Of a stretch of DNA of 64,000 nt, positions 52,083 through 61,301 are shown one piece after another. The first letter of the stretch is position 1. The number at the start of each line of letters is the position of its first letter. The notes under the pieces are model-generated. The model had not been told where the DNA came from and ran no database searches. It was given only the letters and a program-made list of their open reading frames with translations. The position numbers and the translations under genes were made by a program. Where the stretch lies: contig NZ_LMSD01000034.1 in assembly GCF_001428045.1 (NCBI RefSeq), forward strand, positions 62,001 to 126,000, in the 5' to 3' direction. This DNA is from Paenibacillus sp. Soil750. GTDB taxonomy: Bacteria; Bacillota; Bacilli; Paenibacillales; NBRC-103111.

Positions 52083-53747
52083 ATGGCTCCTCGTAAAAGA
52101 ATCGGAGATCTTTTGGTTGAATCTGGCCTGATCTCGGAAGAACAATTGAAAAATGCCCTCAGAGAGCAAAAAGAGCTGAATATGAGGCTCGGCGATGTGC
52201 TGATCACCCGTAACTACATCACAGAACAGCAATTAATTGAAGTCCTTGAGTTCCAATTAGGTATTCCGCATATCCAGCTTTACCGTCAAAAAATCGAAAC
52301 CAAAATTATTAATATTATCCCACAGCGGCTTGCAGAGCAACATCAGGTTTTACCCATTCGGACTGAAGGCAATAAACTTATTTTGGCAATGGCTGACCCG
52401 TTAGACTATTTTGCGATTGATGAGCTTCGTATGACGACTGGTTTCCGTATTGAGCCTACGATTGCTTCGAAAGATGAACTCCAACGGGCGATTAAGCGTT
52501 ATTATGGGCTGCAGGAATCGGTTGAGCAGATCATGCAGAACTTAACAATTCGTGAATCGGAAGAAGCGAAGCCAGTCGTGGAAGATGAGGATTCACCAGT
52601 CGTTAAGACGGTTAATCAAATCATTATTCAAGCGATCCAAATTGGAGCGAGTGACATTCACATAGATCCGCAGGAAGATAGTTTGCGTATTCGTTATCGC
52701 GTGGATGGGGTCATGCGCACCGAGAGGACACTTCCTCCTCACATGCAGAGTGTCATTATTGCTAGGATCAAGATCATGGCCAATATGAACGTCGCAGAAA
52801 GAAGATTGCCGCAAGATGGTCGTGTTGAGATGGATATTGAATTCCGTAAAGTAGATATCCGAATCTCCTCGCTTCCTACGATTCATGGAGAGAAAGTTGT
52901 CATGCGAATTCTCGATCTGGGAAGCACGCTCACCGAAATTGAGAAATTAGGACTCTCTGAGCACAACCTTATGTTATTTCAAAAAGGAATTAACAATGCT
53001 CATGGCGTAGTTCTTATTACAGGGCCGACTGGCAGCGGGAAAACAACAACTCTATACTCCGCATTATCTAGATTGAATAATGAGGAAGTTAACATTATCA
53101 CCGTTGAAGATCCCGTGGAATATCAACTTCAAGGTATTAATCAAGTACAGGTTAATTCGGTTACTGGGCTGACATTCGCGAAAGGATTGCGTACGATTTT
53201 GCGGCAAGATCCTAACATCGTCATGGTTGGAGAAATCAGGGATGTAGAGACAGCCGAGATTGCAATTCGCGCAGCCATGACCGGACATCTCGTACTCAGT
53301 ACACTACATACCAACAGCGCTGCCAATTCGATTACTCGCTTAATTGATATGGGAGTTGAGCCTTTCCTGATTTCATCCGCGGTAAATTGCATTATTGCAC
53401 AGCGACTGGTTCGTAAAATTTGTTCAGGCTGTTCAACTTCCTATGTCCCTTCTCAAGAAGAAAAGATGTTGTTAGAAGGACATGGATATACCGTTGAGGT
53501 ATTGCGTAGAGGCAATGGGTGCGGAGAATGCGGGAGAAGTGGATACAAGGGACGACTTGCGATTCATGAAATTTTGGCAATTGATGATACACTTCGGACT
53601 ATGATTTTGCAAAAACGTTCAGATAACGAGTATCAGAATTACGCAACTGAACATGGATTGGTACCGATGATTAAAGATGGTATTAGCAAAGTGATCTCCG
53701 GTCAAACGACATTAGCGGAAGTGTTCCGTGTTACAGGTAATGGTTGA
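52083..53747 (+). CDS. pilB: Type IV pilus assembly ATPase PilB with MshEN domain
   Basis: A 554-residue extension ATPase that powers pilus polymerisation at the membrane. Residues about 7-65 form an MshEN domain with two tandem motifs (RIGDLLVESGLISEEQL and RLGDVLITRNYITEQQL) that in related proteins bind c-di-GMP. The ATPase core has GPTGSGKTTT (near residue 318), NIVMVGEIRD (Walker B/Asp box), GHLVLSTLHT (His box), and two cysteine pairs (CSGC and CGEC near 447 and 480) for zinc. I chose the ATG at 52083, after GGGGGTGA, over a TTG at 52056. First gene of the cluster. Confidence 0.93.
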   Translation: MAPRKRIGDLLVESGLISEEQLKNALREQKELNMRLGDVLITRNYITEQQLIEVLEFQLGIPHIQLYRQKIETKIINIIPQRLAEQHQVLPIRTEGNKLILAMADPLDYFAIDELRMTTGFRIEPTIASKDELQRAIKRYYGLQESVEQIMQNLTIRESEEAKPVVEDEDSPVVKTVNQIIIQAIQIGASDIHIDPQEDSLRIRYRVDGVMRTERTLPPHMQSVIIARIKIMANMNVAERRLPQDGRVEMDIEFRKVDIRISSLPTIHGEKVVMRILDLGSTLTEIEKLGLSEHNLMLFQKGINNAHGVVLITGPTGSGKTTTLYSALSRLNNEEVNIITVEDPVEYQLQGINQVQVNSVTGLTFAKGLRTILRQDPNIVMVGEIRDVETAEIAIRAAMTGHLVLSTLHTNSAANSITRLIDMGVEPFLISSAVNCIIAQRLVRKICSGCSTSYVPSQEEKMLLEGHGYTVEVLRRGNGCGECGRSGYKGRLAIHEILAIDDTLRTMILQKRSDNEYQNYATEHGLVPMIKDGISKVISGQTTLAEVFRVTGNG

Positions 53748-53803
53748 TTATTTTTTTTGCTTAATCCATAAAAATTATGTCGAATAATATTCCTAACACT
53801 TTA

Positions 53804-53831
53804 CTGACAGTTCTATAGTACTATGTATATA
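53804..53831 (+). promoter_or_regulatory. Candidate SigA promoter of pilT and downstream genes
   Basis: CTGACA (53804-53809) and TATATA (53826-53831) with a 16-base spacer. Transcription from near 53838 would exclude the ATG at 53831 and supports the GTG at 53873 as the PilT start. Confidence 0.5.
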
Positions 53832-53872
53832 TGAGTAAATATACCTATGTACATGGATTGGGGGGGATTCTT

Positions 53873-54913
53873 GTGGCCATGATAGAGTTGATGAAGCTTG
53901 CTCATGACCGAAAAGCTTCTGATATACATATTACCGTTAATTCACCAGCTATGTTTCGTATTCATGGCGTACTTAAACCAGTGAACGATCAGATTCTGAT
54001 CCCTTCTGCAACGTTAGAGATGGCGAAAGAATTGATGACAACTGAACAGTATGAATCCTTTTTAGACAAAGGGGATTTAGATTTATCCTTTGGTATTGCA
54101 GATGTTTCCAGATACAGGGTCAATGTTTATAAACAAAAAGGAAACGTTAGTCTGACGATTCGTCTTATTCCTACTAAAATACCGGCAATGGAAGTGCTAG
54201 GTTTACCATCGATCGCACAAGATTTTGCCAAAAAGCCACAAGGTCTCGTGCTCGTCACAGGACCTACTGGTAGCGGAAAATCAACGACATTAGCTGCGAT
54301 CTTAGATTTTATCAATCGTACTAGAAATGATCACATCATCACGCTTGAAGACCCTATTGAGTTTGTGCACCCGCATAAATCTTGTATTGTCAATCAAAGG
54401 GAGATCGGCGTGGATACCCATTCGTTTTCTTCTGGACTTCGGGCAGCACTACGACAAGATCCAGACATTATTCTGGTGGGTGAAATGCGCGATTTGGAAA
54501 CGATTAGTATTGCCATTACCGCTGCTGAAACGGGTCATTTGGTTTTTGGAACTTTACATACGGCGGATGCTCCTCAAACAATTGACAGAATCATTGATGT
54601 ATTTCCATCGGAAGCGCAGCAACAAGTACGCGTACAACTCGCATCCGTTATGTTGGGCGTACTGGCGCAGAGGCTTTTACCAATCACAGATGGCAGCGGT
54701 CGTGTAGCTGCGATTGAAGTGTTGGTTAATACGCCAGCGGTAGCAAACCTTATTCGTTCGGAGAAGGTGCACCAGATCCGATCTGTGATGCAAACTGGCA
54801 AAGCTCAAGGCATGCAGACCATGGAAATGGCGCTTCGCGAGCTGCTTCAGCAGCGCATAATCACTGTGGATACGGCGAAAGAAGCGCTCTTTGGTTTCGC
54901 AGAGCTCCAATAA
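53873..54913 (+). CDS. pilT: Type IV pilus retraction ATPase PilT
   Basis: A 346-residue ATPase that disassembles pili and drives twitching or DNA uptake. It shows RKASDIHITVNSP at the start, GPTGSGKSTT (near residue 130), HIITLEDPIEF, DPDIILVGEMRD and GHLVFGTLHTADAP, and AVANLIRSEKVHQI, a variant of the retraction AIRNLIRE motif. I chose the GTG at 53873, six bases after GGGGGG, giving MAMIELMKLAHDRKASD like other PilT; the ATG at 53831 has no ribosome site. Confidence 0.92.
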   Translation: MAMIELMKLAHDRKASDIHITVNSPAMFRIHGVLKPVNDQILIPSATLEMAKELMTTEQYESFLDKGDLDLSFGIADVSRYRVNVYKQKGNVSLTIRLIPTKIPAMEVLGLPSIAQDFAKKPQGLVLVTGPTGSGKSTTLAAILDFINRTRNDHIITLEDPIEFVHPHKSCIVNQREIGVDTHSFSSGLRAALRQDPDIILVGEMRDLETISIAITAAETGHLVFGTLHTADAPQTIDRIIDVFPSEAQQQVRVQLASVMLGVLAQRLLPITDGSGRVAAIEVLVNTPAVANLIRSEKVHQIRSVMQTGKAQGMQTMEMALRELLQQRIITVDTAKEALFGFAELQ

Positions 54914-54942
54914 GTGAGCTGTAAGTAAGGAGGCGAGCTCGA

Positions 54943-56154
54943 GTGCCTAAGTTCAGGTATCAAGCTGTTGACAATCATGGTCATTACTATAAAGGGGTGC
55001 TCGAAGCTGCTTCATTTCAATCGGCAACGGATGAGTTGAAGGGAAAAGGGCTATGGATTCTTGATTGCTATGATCAAGGCAAGAGCATCTTGCATCGAGA
55101 AATTACTTTCGGTGGCCCGAAGGTCAAAATGGAGCACTTCACCGTGTTCTGTCGACAACTTTCAACGTTATATAAATCTGGTGTCAATATGGTGGAATCT
55201 GTTCGCATCTTAAGTGAGCAAACAGAGAGCAAAGTATTTAAGAAGATTCTGAAGGAAGTTGCCGAGGATATGCAGAGAGGTACGCAGCTTTCAGTAGCAT
55301 CCGCTCAGTTCCCATCCGTATTTTCCACCGTTTTCGTCAACATGATCCGAGCTGGAGAGGCAAGCGGGAACTTAGACGATATGTTGGATCGCTTAGCTGT
55401 ATTTTACGAGAAAGAGCATTACACCAAGGAAAAAGTAAAGTCTGCTATGATCTATCCGATCATTATGGGTGTAGTTACGATAGCAGTCGTCACGCTTATG
55501 ATGACATTCGTAATTCCAAGATATGTAGAGAACTTCAAGTCAATGGGATTGGAGTTGCCGCTACCAACAAGGATCGTCATCAAGATGAGCGATCTTCTGA
55601 AATCTTATTGGTTCCTTATGCCAATCTTCGTGATCGCGCCAAGTATTATCATTCAAGCAATGAAGCGTTCGAAGAAAGGGAATTATTACTGGGATTATTT
55701 TAGGCTCAAGATTCCCGTCTTTGGCAAATTGGCGCATAAACAATCCATCGCACGCTTTAGTCGAACCTTCAGTTCATTGTACGCAGCGGCAATTCCAATG
55801 CTTCAAGCCATGACGATCGTTTCAAATGTAGTGGGCAATGAAGTCATAGGAAAGCTGATCTTGGAATCACGAGAAGGTCTCAGGAGCGGAAGAGCACTCG
55901 CAGATCCGTTCAAAGATTCATGGCTATTTCCGCCAATGGTTGTTCAAATGCTAGCGATTGGTGAGAAGACAGGTGCTCTGGATAGTATGTTGGAAAAGGT
56001 AGCTGATTTCTACGAGGCGGATGTTGATACAATGGCTGATCGATTGAAATCGCTATTAGAACCACTAATGATATTACTACTCTCAGGAATTGTTGGAGGC
56101 ATCGTATTAGCAGTTATGCTCCCCACGTTTAAGCTGATGGGTGGTATTCATTAA
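54943..56154 (+). CDS. pilC: Type IV pilus inner-membrane platform protein PilC
   Basis: A 403-residue integral membrane protein linking the ATPases to the growing pilus. Two T2SSF domains (about 65-190 and 270-393) each include a FCRQLSTLYKSGVNM- or FSRTFSSLYAAAIPM-type motif and a GEASGNLDDML/GEKTGALDSML motif, with three membrane segments. The start is GTG at 54943, nine bases after AAGGAGG. Confidence 0.93.
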   Translation: MPKFRYQAVDNHGHYYKGVLEAASFQSATDELKGKGLWILDCYDQGKSILHREITFGGPKVKMEHFTVFCRQLSTLYKSGVNMVESVRILSEQTESKVFKKILKEVAEDMQRGTQLSVASAQFPSVFSTVFVNMIRAGEASGNLDDMLDRLAVFYEKEHYTKEKVKSAMIYPIIMGVVTIAVVTLMMTFVIPRYVENFKSMGLELPLPTRIVIKMSDLLKSYWFLMPIFVIAPSIIIQAMKRSKKGNYYWDYFRLKIPVFGKLAHKQSIARFSRTFSSLYAAAIPMLQAMTIVSNVVGNEVIGKLILESREGLRSGRALADPFKDSWLFPPMVVQMLAIGEKTGALDSMLEKVADFYEADVDTMADRLKSLLEPLMILLLSGIVGGIVLAVMLPTFKLMGGIH

Positions 56155-56192
56155 ATATATGATTAATTTTATTATTCGAAGGAGAGGGTACT

Positions 56193-56582
56193 ATGTTTAA
56201 AAAAATGATGAACACAAAGCTTAGACTGCTTAAAAATCAAAAAGGGTTAACGCTTGTCGAGTTGTTGGCTGTTATTGTAATTTTGGGGGTTGTTGCTGCG
56301 ATTGCGGTTCCGGCTATTGGGGGAATAATTAATAATTCTAAGGTTAATGCAGACGCACAATCGGTAGAATTGTTAAAAGATACTGCTATTCGTTATTTGA
56401 CAGATACTAATCCAGCTGGAACAAGTGCTGGAACCTCTGTGACAATTGGGACTCTTGTAACAGCTAATTATTTAAAAGTAGCTCCTGTTAAACAATCAGG
56501 CTCCAATGCAGGGACAGCGTACGCAGCAGTCACCGTAGCTTACACAGCAGCAACAGGCTGGACTGCAACAGCAGCAGATTAA
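56193..56582 (+). CDS. pilA: Major type IV prepilin
   Basis: A 129-residue prepilin. The type III signal has a 17-residue basic leader and cleavage before Leu in QKG|LTLVELLAVIVIL, with the conserved Glu at +5. The mature part is a hydrophobic helix followed by a small globular domain rich in Thr, Ala and Gly (GTSAGTSVTIGTL, TAYAAVTVAYTAATG). No cysteines are seen, so there is no disulfide D-loop. AAGGAGAGGG lies before the ATG. A terminator follows directly, which should raise pilin mRNA relative to downstream genes. Confidence 0.92.
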   Translation: MFKKMMNTKLRLLKNQKGLTLVELLAVIVILGVVAAIAVPAIGGIINNSKVNADAQSVELLKDTAIRYLTDTNPAGTSAGTSVTIGTLVTANYLKVAPVKQSGSNAGTAYAAVTVAYTAATGWTATAAD

Positions 56583-56627
56583 TACACTATTTTTAAGTCA
56601 ATAACTTTTTGGTACAACACCCAATAG

Positions 56628-56654
56628 AGGTAACTCTCACGAGTTACCTTTATT
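56628..56654 (+). terminator. Terminator or attenuating hairpin after the major pilin gene
   Basis: AGGTAACTC, four bases, GAGTTACCT, then TTTATT. A perfect nine-base stem with a weak T-run, suggesting partial termination within the cluster. Confidence 0.65.
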
Positions 56655-56686
56655 GAATCCTTCAATCTTTCCCGAATGGAGCTACT

Positions 56687-57472
56687 ATGGACACACTAAC
56701 TCTCCTTTACACAATCACAGCTGCACTATTCGGACTTGTATTTGGAAGCTTTTTTAACGTAGTAGGTATCAGGGTTGTAAAAAAAGAATCCATCGCCTAT
56801 CCACCCTCACATTGTGTTCACTGCAATCATGAACTTAAGGCTCTAGATCTGATTCCTGTACTTAGCTATTTAGGATTACGAGGAGCTTGCAGGTATTGCA
56901 GAGCTAAAATTTCTCCTATTTATCCCATAGGTGAACTCCTAACTGCAGTTGCGTTTGCAATCACTACTTGGCAGATTGGACCTTCATTAGAACTGATCGT
57001 CGGACTTGTTTTTGTTTCAATCTTAATGATTTGTTCAATTGCGGATAGTAGATATAGAATCATCCCTGATGTAGTTGTTTTCTCAGGCATGGGTGTTGCT
57101 TTCCTCCTTCGCATTTGGATACATCCTTTACCTTTTTGGAACTACGTAGCAGCATTTTTCGTTGGCGGAGGATTACTTTATCTGATCGCACTTTCATCTA
57201 TCTTCATACTGAAAAAAGAAGGTATGGGCGGCGGTGATATCAAATTATTCGCATATATTGGTCTCATAGCTGGAATCAAATTAACTTTATTTACACTATT
57301 TGCTGCTAGTTTATTAGGAACTATATATGGACTTGTACAAATGCGCGTGAAATCGTCGCGAGAAGATCAAGGCATTCCATTTGGTCCTTTCATAGCTGCG
57401 GGTGCCTTCATAAGTTACTTTTGGGGAGAGCCCGTAATTAACTGGTACTTAAGCTTGATTCATTTCAATTAA
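56687..57472 (+). CDS. pilD: Prepilin peptidase/N-methyltransferase PilD
   Basis: A 261-residue membrane aspartyl protease that removes prepilin leaders and methylates the new N terminus. FGSFFNVVGIRV leads the methylase part, with two CxxC pairs (CVHC near 45, CRYC near 70). The catalytic Asp residues are in ADSRYRIIPD (near 117) and GGGDIK (near 181). About seven to eight membrane segments. It has the full bifunctional length. Confidence 0.94.
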   Translation: MDTLTLLYTITAALFGLVFGSFFNVVGIRVVKKESIAYPPSHCVHCNHELKALDLIPVLSYLGLRGACRYCRAKISPIYPIGELLTAVAFAITTWQIGPSLELIVGLVFVSILMICSIADSRYRIIPDVVVFSGMGVAFLLRIWIHPLPFWNYVAAFFVGGGLLYLIALSSIFILKKEGMGGGDIKLFAYIGLIAGIKLTLFTLFAASLLGTIYGLVQMRVKSSREDQGIPFGPFIAAGAFISYFWGEPVINWYLSLIHFN

Positions 57473-57526
57473 GCGTTCATAACGATGCAAACATCTCAGA
57501 AATTCATCAAAGGAGTGAGTCCGGAT

Positions 57527-58717
57527 ATGCTAACATCATCATTTAATTTTATAAAAGCGCTGAAACCAGGACAAACTTCCTTGGGAATTGAAATTTCTGA
57601 TTCAACCATAAAAATGAGCAAAGTATTGCTAAGAAAAAATAATGAACCGTTGATACAGATGAATGTAACAGAGGAGCTTCCACCACTTGTGATGGAAGAA
57701 GGTAGAATTAAAGAACCGCTTCGCTTGATACAAACGTTGCAAACCATGATGACACGATTAGATTCGAAACCAAAGCATATACATCTGGTTTTTCCTAGCC
57801 AACTTGTGATGGTAAGGTTTTTAAAGCTGCCTGATATCCCAGAAAAGGATTTGGCTAAGCTAGTCGATTTTGAAATCAAACACAATATACATTTACCATT
57901 CGAGAATCCGCTTTATGATTTTGTGAAAATGAATGGGATTGTACATAAAAAAAGAAAAACTGTAAAAAAGTTTAAAAAAGAAGCTGAAGCTCCTACAGGG
58001 AAGGAATTTTTATTGGAAGCTGCTGCTGGTAAAGAGGAACTAGGCGGGGGCAAAGGGTTGTTTGATGATTTCCAAGAGGAAGAATCCAAAGCAGATACAG
58101 CTATGCAATGCGATGTTATGCTGGTTGCGGCACCAAAAGAAATAATGGATCAATATCTTGAAGTTTTGGATTCCGCAGGGATTAAGCTAACGAGTATTGA
58201 AATTAAAGCACTTTCTTTATTTCGGTTGCTGCAGAGCACATCGTTGACTAAGTTAAAAGACACCTTATTGATCGTTGATTTGAACGAGACTGCTGGTGAT
58301 CTTAGTATTTTTCATGGTGAGGATCTCAAGATTACTCGTAGTATTCCGCTCATCTTCGCTGCAAAACCGCAGGGAAATGCAGATGTCAAAACGAATGTAG
58401 ATCAGCTCTTCTCAGAGTTTTTGGACGGCGATGCTGATTTTCGAAATCATTGTAATGATTTGGCACATGAGCTTGAAAGATTGATGAATTTTTATCGCTA
58501 TACGTTAAACAATCGGAATCAAGAATTTGCAGGTGTGGTCATCTCAGGTGATTTGAGCAGAATGCCTGAAATCGTATCATTTTTGACCGAGCGGCTCCCG
58601 ATTCCAGTACAATTGTTTCAATCTGCCAATTATTTTAGTCGTAATTCGGATTTCAAAGATGATTTTTCCATGTATGCTGTTACTTTAGGTTTAGCTCTAA
58701 GGGGGGCTGAATCATGA
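57527..58717 (+). CDS. pilM: Type IV pilus assembly protein PilM (actin-like)
   Basis: A 396-residue cytoplasmic ATPase-fold protein. SLGIEISDSTIKMSKV near residue 18 is the phosphate-1 segment, FPSQLVMVRFLKLPDIPEKDL near 100 and DLNETAGDLSIFH near 262 follow the actin-like pattern. An inserted charged stretch (about 145-200, rich in Lys, Glu and Gly) is unusual. PilM binds the tail of PilN. I chose the ATG at 57527, nine bases after AAAGGAGTG, over an ATG at 57485. It overlaps pilN by four bases. Confidence 0.88.
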   Translation: MLTSSFNFIKALKPGQTSLGIEISDSTIKMSKVLLRKNNEPLIQMNVTEELPPLVMEEGRIKEPLRLIQTLQTMMTRLDSKPKHIHLVFPSQLVMVRFLKLPDIPEKDLAKLVDFEIKHNIHLPFENPLYDFVKMNGIVHKKRKTVKKFKKEAEAPTGKEFLLEAAAGKEELGGGKGLFDDFQEEESKADTAMQCDVMLVAAPKEIMDQYLEVLDSAGIKLTSIEIKALSLFRLLQSTSLTKLKDTLLIVDLNETAGDLSIFHGEDLKITRSIPLIFAAKPQGNADVKTNVDQLFSEFLDGDADFRNHCNDLAHELERLMNFYRYTLNNRNQEFAGVVISGDLSRMPEIVSFLTERLPIPVQLFQSANYFSRNSDFKDDFSMYAVTLGLALRGAES

Positions 58718-59691
58718 AAAATATAAATCTGCTGCCTAAGGCACCCAGATCTAAACGAATATTTTTACCCCTTTTGGTGGCATCTTTATCATTTTTTCTA
58801 ATCCTTTCATCATCACTTCTGTATGCAGGTCACTACTTTAATAGCAATATGCAAAACGTTGAAAATCAGATCGTATTAACCAATGCTTCGATTCAATCTT
58901 TAACCAAGCAGCGCCAATTGGATGAACAATCAATTAACTTTCAAAACTTACAAGCCGAAATTGATATTTTAAAAAATAAACGAATCGATTGGATTCCTGT
59001 TTTAGAGACGATCTCCACGAAGCTACCGGTAACTGGGCGGATTTTGTCTGCGGAAATCCCTAAGAATGAGAACAAAGAACAAAATAATGGAGCAAATTCT
59101 GCCGTATCTCAAGTTACTCCGGTTATCGTAAGTTTGAAGACTGAGTTCGCAGCTTTATCATCAGTAGCTGATTACATCTCTTTGCTGCAAAGTTCATCAC
59201 TGTTTAATTCCATTTCGATTCTAACGGCGGTTAAAACGGAAAAAACGTTTAGTGCAGTTGTTGCGAGTTCACCAAGTCCAGTAACTTCAAATACACAAGC
59301 TACACAGTTACAAACAGATGAAAATATTAAAAAAGTCTTTGAAGACACGCTTACAGAAGGCGGTAATGAAGGGGATAAGCTCCTAAACGAACTCAAATGG
59401 ACAATTAATCAGCAAATTGCGAAACGAGAATACGGATTAAAACTGCCAGATAAAAAATTTAATGATGAAACAAATACGCAAATTGACCAGAATGATACTT
59501 CAGCCTTAACCGATGCGGATTTTGAGGATGCGCGTAAAACGCTAAGCGAAATGAAAATGCAGTCTGAAAAATCTACAGAAGCTGAAGCCAAAACTCCTTC
59601 TACCGCAAACCCAGCTGCAACAGCACAAAAATATAACGTATATGAAGTAGTGATTGAAATTACACTGAAAAATCCTGTTAATAGCAAATAA
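58714..59691 (+). CDS. pilN: Type IV pilus assembly protein PilN
   Basis: A 325-residue single-span membrane protein. The N-terminal MKNINLLPKAP carries the INLLP motif that binds PilM. A membrane segment (about 17-38) is followed by a coiled-coil stretch and an extracytoplasmic ferredoxin-like part. The C-terminal half (about 200-310) is long, charged and low in complexity, more than the usual PilN of about 200 residues. It overlaps pilM by ATGA, with AAGGGGGG upstream. Confidence 0.85.
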   Translation: MKNINLLPKAPRSKRIFLPLLVASLSFFLILSSSLLYAGHYFNSNMQNVENQIVLTNASIQSLTKQRQLDEQSINFQNLQAEIDILKNKRIDWIPVLETISTKLPVTGRILSAEIPKNENKEQNNGANSAVSQVTPVIVSLKTEFAALSSVADYISLLQSSSLFNSISILTAVKTEKTFSAVVASSPSPVTSNTQATQLQTDENIKKVFEDTLTEGGNEGDKLLNELKWTINQQIAKREYGLKLPDKKFNDETNTQIDQNDTSALTDADFEDARKTLSEMKMQSEKSTEAEAKTPSTANPAATAQKYNVYEVVIEITLKNPVNSK

Positions 59692-59701
59692 GGGGGGGCT
59701 T

Positions 59702-60601
59702 ATGAATAAAGAACAATGGAATCATCTCATAGGTCGATTGAGATCCCCGGCAACCATTTTGTTTCTCGTAATTATTGTAGGCTGCTTGATCAATGGATAT
59801 ATCGTAGTTCGAGATGTGCTTCCATCTTCGAAGCAGCATATAACACTTCAAATGCAACTGAGTAAAGTTGAGCAAGAAAAAAAACGAATTCTGCAGCGTC
59901 CTATTCCCAAAAAAGTGGAAGAGAATGAAATTCAACAAGTCCTGTATCAAGTACCAACGAAAGAAGAGTTACCGCGTTTATTGCTTGGTATCAGAGAGCT
60001 AGAGCAGCAAGTCGGGTTATCGATTCTTTCTATTAAATTCGGTGACCAAGAGCCAGCGAGCAGCTCAGCAGATAGTTTAATAAATGCGAAGGGGCAAGCG
60101 AACATCACACAAGGTTATACGACAAACTCGAACGGCGTTCAACAAGCGGTGCCTTCAGCAAGTCCTACAACAGGTGCTAATCAGCAGAATCAGGCTCAAA
60201 CGGTTATTATGGAAGAATCATTTATAATTCAAGCATCGGGTACGTATCCACAAATCATTGACTTTATGAATAAGGTTCAACATAGTGAGCGTTTTATTAC
60301 GATTCAAAAATGGAACTGGCAAACAGCTGCAGTAAAAAGTAATCATACAGAGCAAACAGACATTTCGAATGTACTTCCGGCAGTGAGCATCACAATACCA
60401 AATCATACAGAGGAGCAAGAGTCGAAACTTCTAGTTACTTTGGAATGCTCCTTTTATTATGCGCCATCTTTTGTAGGGAAACTAAAAGAGCTACCTTCTT
60501 TACCGGTAAATGAACCAAGTAAGCGAACGAATCCGGTTCAATCAGATGAAGAGTATTTTAAACAACTCCAGCAATTACAAGCATCTAAGCCAACTAATTA
60601 A
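59702..60601 (+). CDS. pilO: Type IV pilus assembly protein PilO-like
   Basis: A 299-residue single-span membrane protein. A membrane segment (about 17-37) is followed by a coiled coil (about 45-70) and an extracytoplasmic ferredoxin-like domain split by a Ser/Gln/Asn-rich insert (about 118-168). IIQASGTYPQIIDFMNKVQHSERFITIQ is the PilO-like strand-helix motif. The assignment rests on position after pilMN and topology. AAGGGGGGG lies before the ATG. Confidence 0.78.
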   Translation: MNKEQWNHLIGRLRSPATILFLVIIVGCLINGYIVVRDVLPSSKQHITLQMQLSKVEQEKKRILQRPIPKKVEENEIQQVLYQVPTKEELPRLLLGIRELEQQVGLSILSIKFGDQEPASSSADSLINAKGQANITQGYTTNSNGVQQAVPSASPTTGANQQNQAQTVIMEESFIIQASGTYPQIIDFMNKVQHSERFITIQKWNWQTAAVKSNHTEQTDISNVLPAVSITIPNHTEEQESKLLVTLECSFYYAPSFVGKLKELPSLPVNEPSKRTNPVQSDEEYFKQLQQLQASKPTN

Positions 60602-60620
60602 TGTAAAAGGGGATAATTGA

Positions 60621-61274
60621 ATGATTAGGAAGTACAAACTGATTCTTTCAATTGGAATCATTGGCTTATTCACGATGAGCGGTTCGGTATGGGCGGAAGA
60701 TCAATTTCGAAACGTTGAGGTCTTCTTCCAACGAATAAATGTAACAATTAACGGTCAACCAACTACTCTCACGAAAGATTCGATTTTGTACGAGGGATCG
60801 GTGTACATACCTTTACGAAGTTTATCCGAAATGTTAGGCGCACAGGTTGGTTGGGATGGTGATAACAAGAACGTAGCACTTGATTTTATCCATGATAATA
60901 GAAATGAGCTCTTCACAGCTTCGCAAAAAAAAATGTATCAATATGTGGCTATTCGAAATAATCAAATCACCAAAGATTTAATTCCTATGTTTAAAAACAC
61001 AGTTTTTAACGATCTGAGAAGTATCGTTGATCGCTATGCAGAAATCAGCAAAATCGCGAAAGACATAGATGATCTCACGATGTCCCAAACCATCGACAAA
61101 ATGAAAGCTGCCATCATTCTATTGCAAACCGGCTGGGAGAAGAAGAATACGGATGACTATATGCTGGCTTGGACGATATACAGTAAGAATGCAGAACTTT
61201 TGAACAAGGATTTAACAACGAAATTATCAGAGTCGTATCACTATGAACTTATTGACAAGACTATAAAAAAATGA
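60621..61274 (+). CDS. Secreted stalk-domain (copper amine oxidase N-like) protein in the pilus cluster
   Basis: A 217-residue exported protein. A signal peptide (about 1-25) precedes a stalk domain (about 33-93: INVTINGQPTTLTKDSILYE, VYIPLRSLSEMLGAQVGWD) and a helical C-terminal part (about 95-217) of no clear family. The stalk module is widespread in Paenibacillus and Clostridia secreted proteins and probably binds wall or protein partners. It stands where Gram-negatives have pilP, so it may replace an envelope-spanning pilus component; this is inference. Confidence 0.7.
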   Translation: MIRKYKLILSIGIIGLFTMSGSVWAEDQFRNVEVFFQRINVTINGQPTTLTKDSILYEGSVYIPLRSLSEMLGAQVGWDGDNKNVALDFIHDNRNELFTASQKKMYQYVAIRNNQITKDLIPMFKNTVFNDLRSIVDRYAEISKIAKDIDDLTMSQTIDKMKAAIILLQTGWEKKNTDDYMLAWTIYSKNAELLNKDLTTKLSESYHYELIDKTIKK

Positions 61275-61301
61275 AGCTGATGGAAGAGAGAAGGGATGCA
61301 A

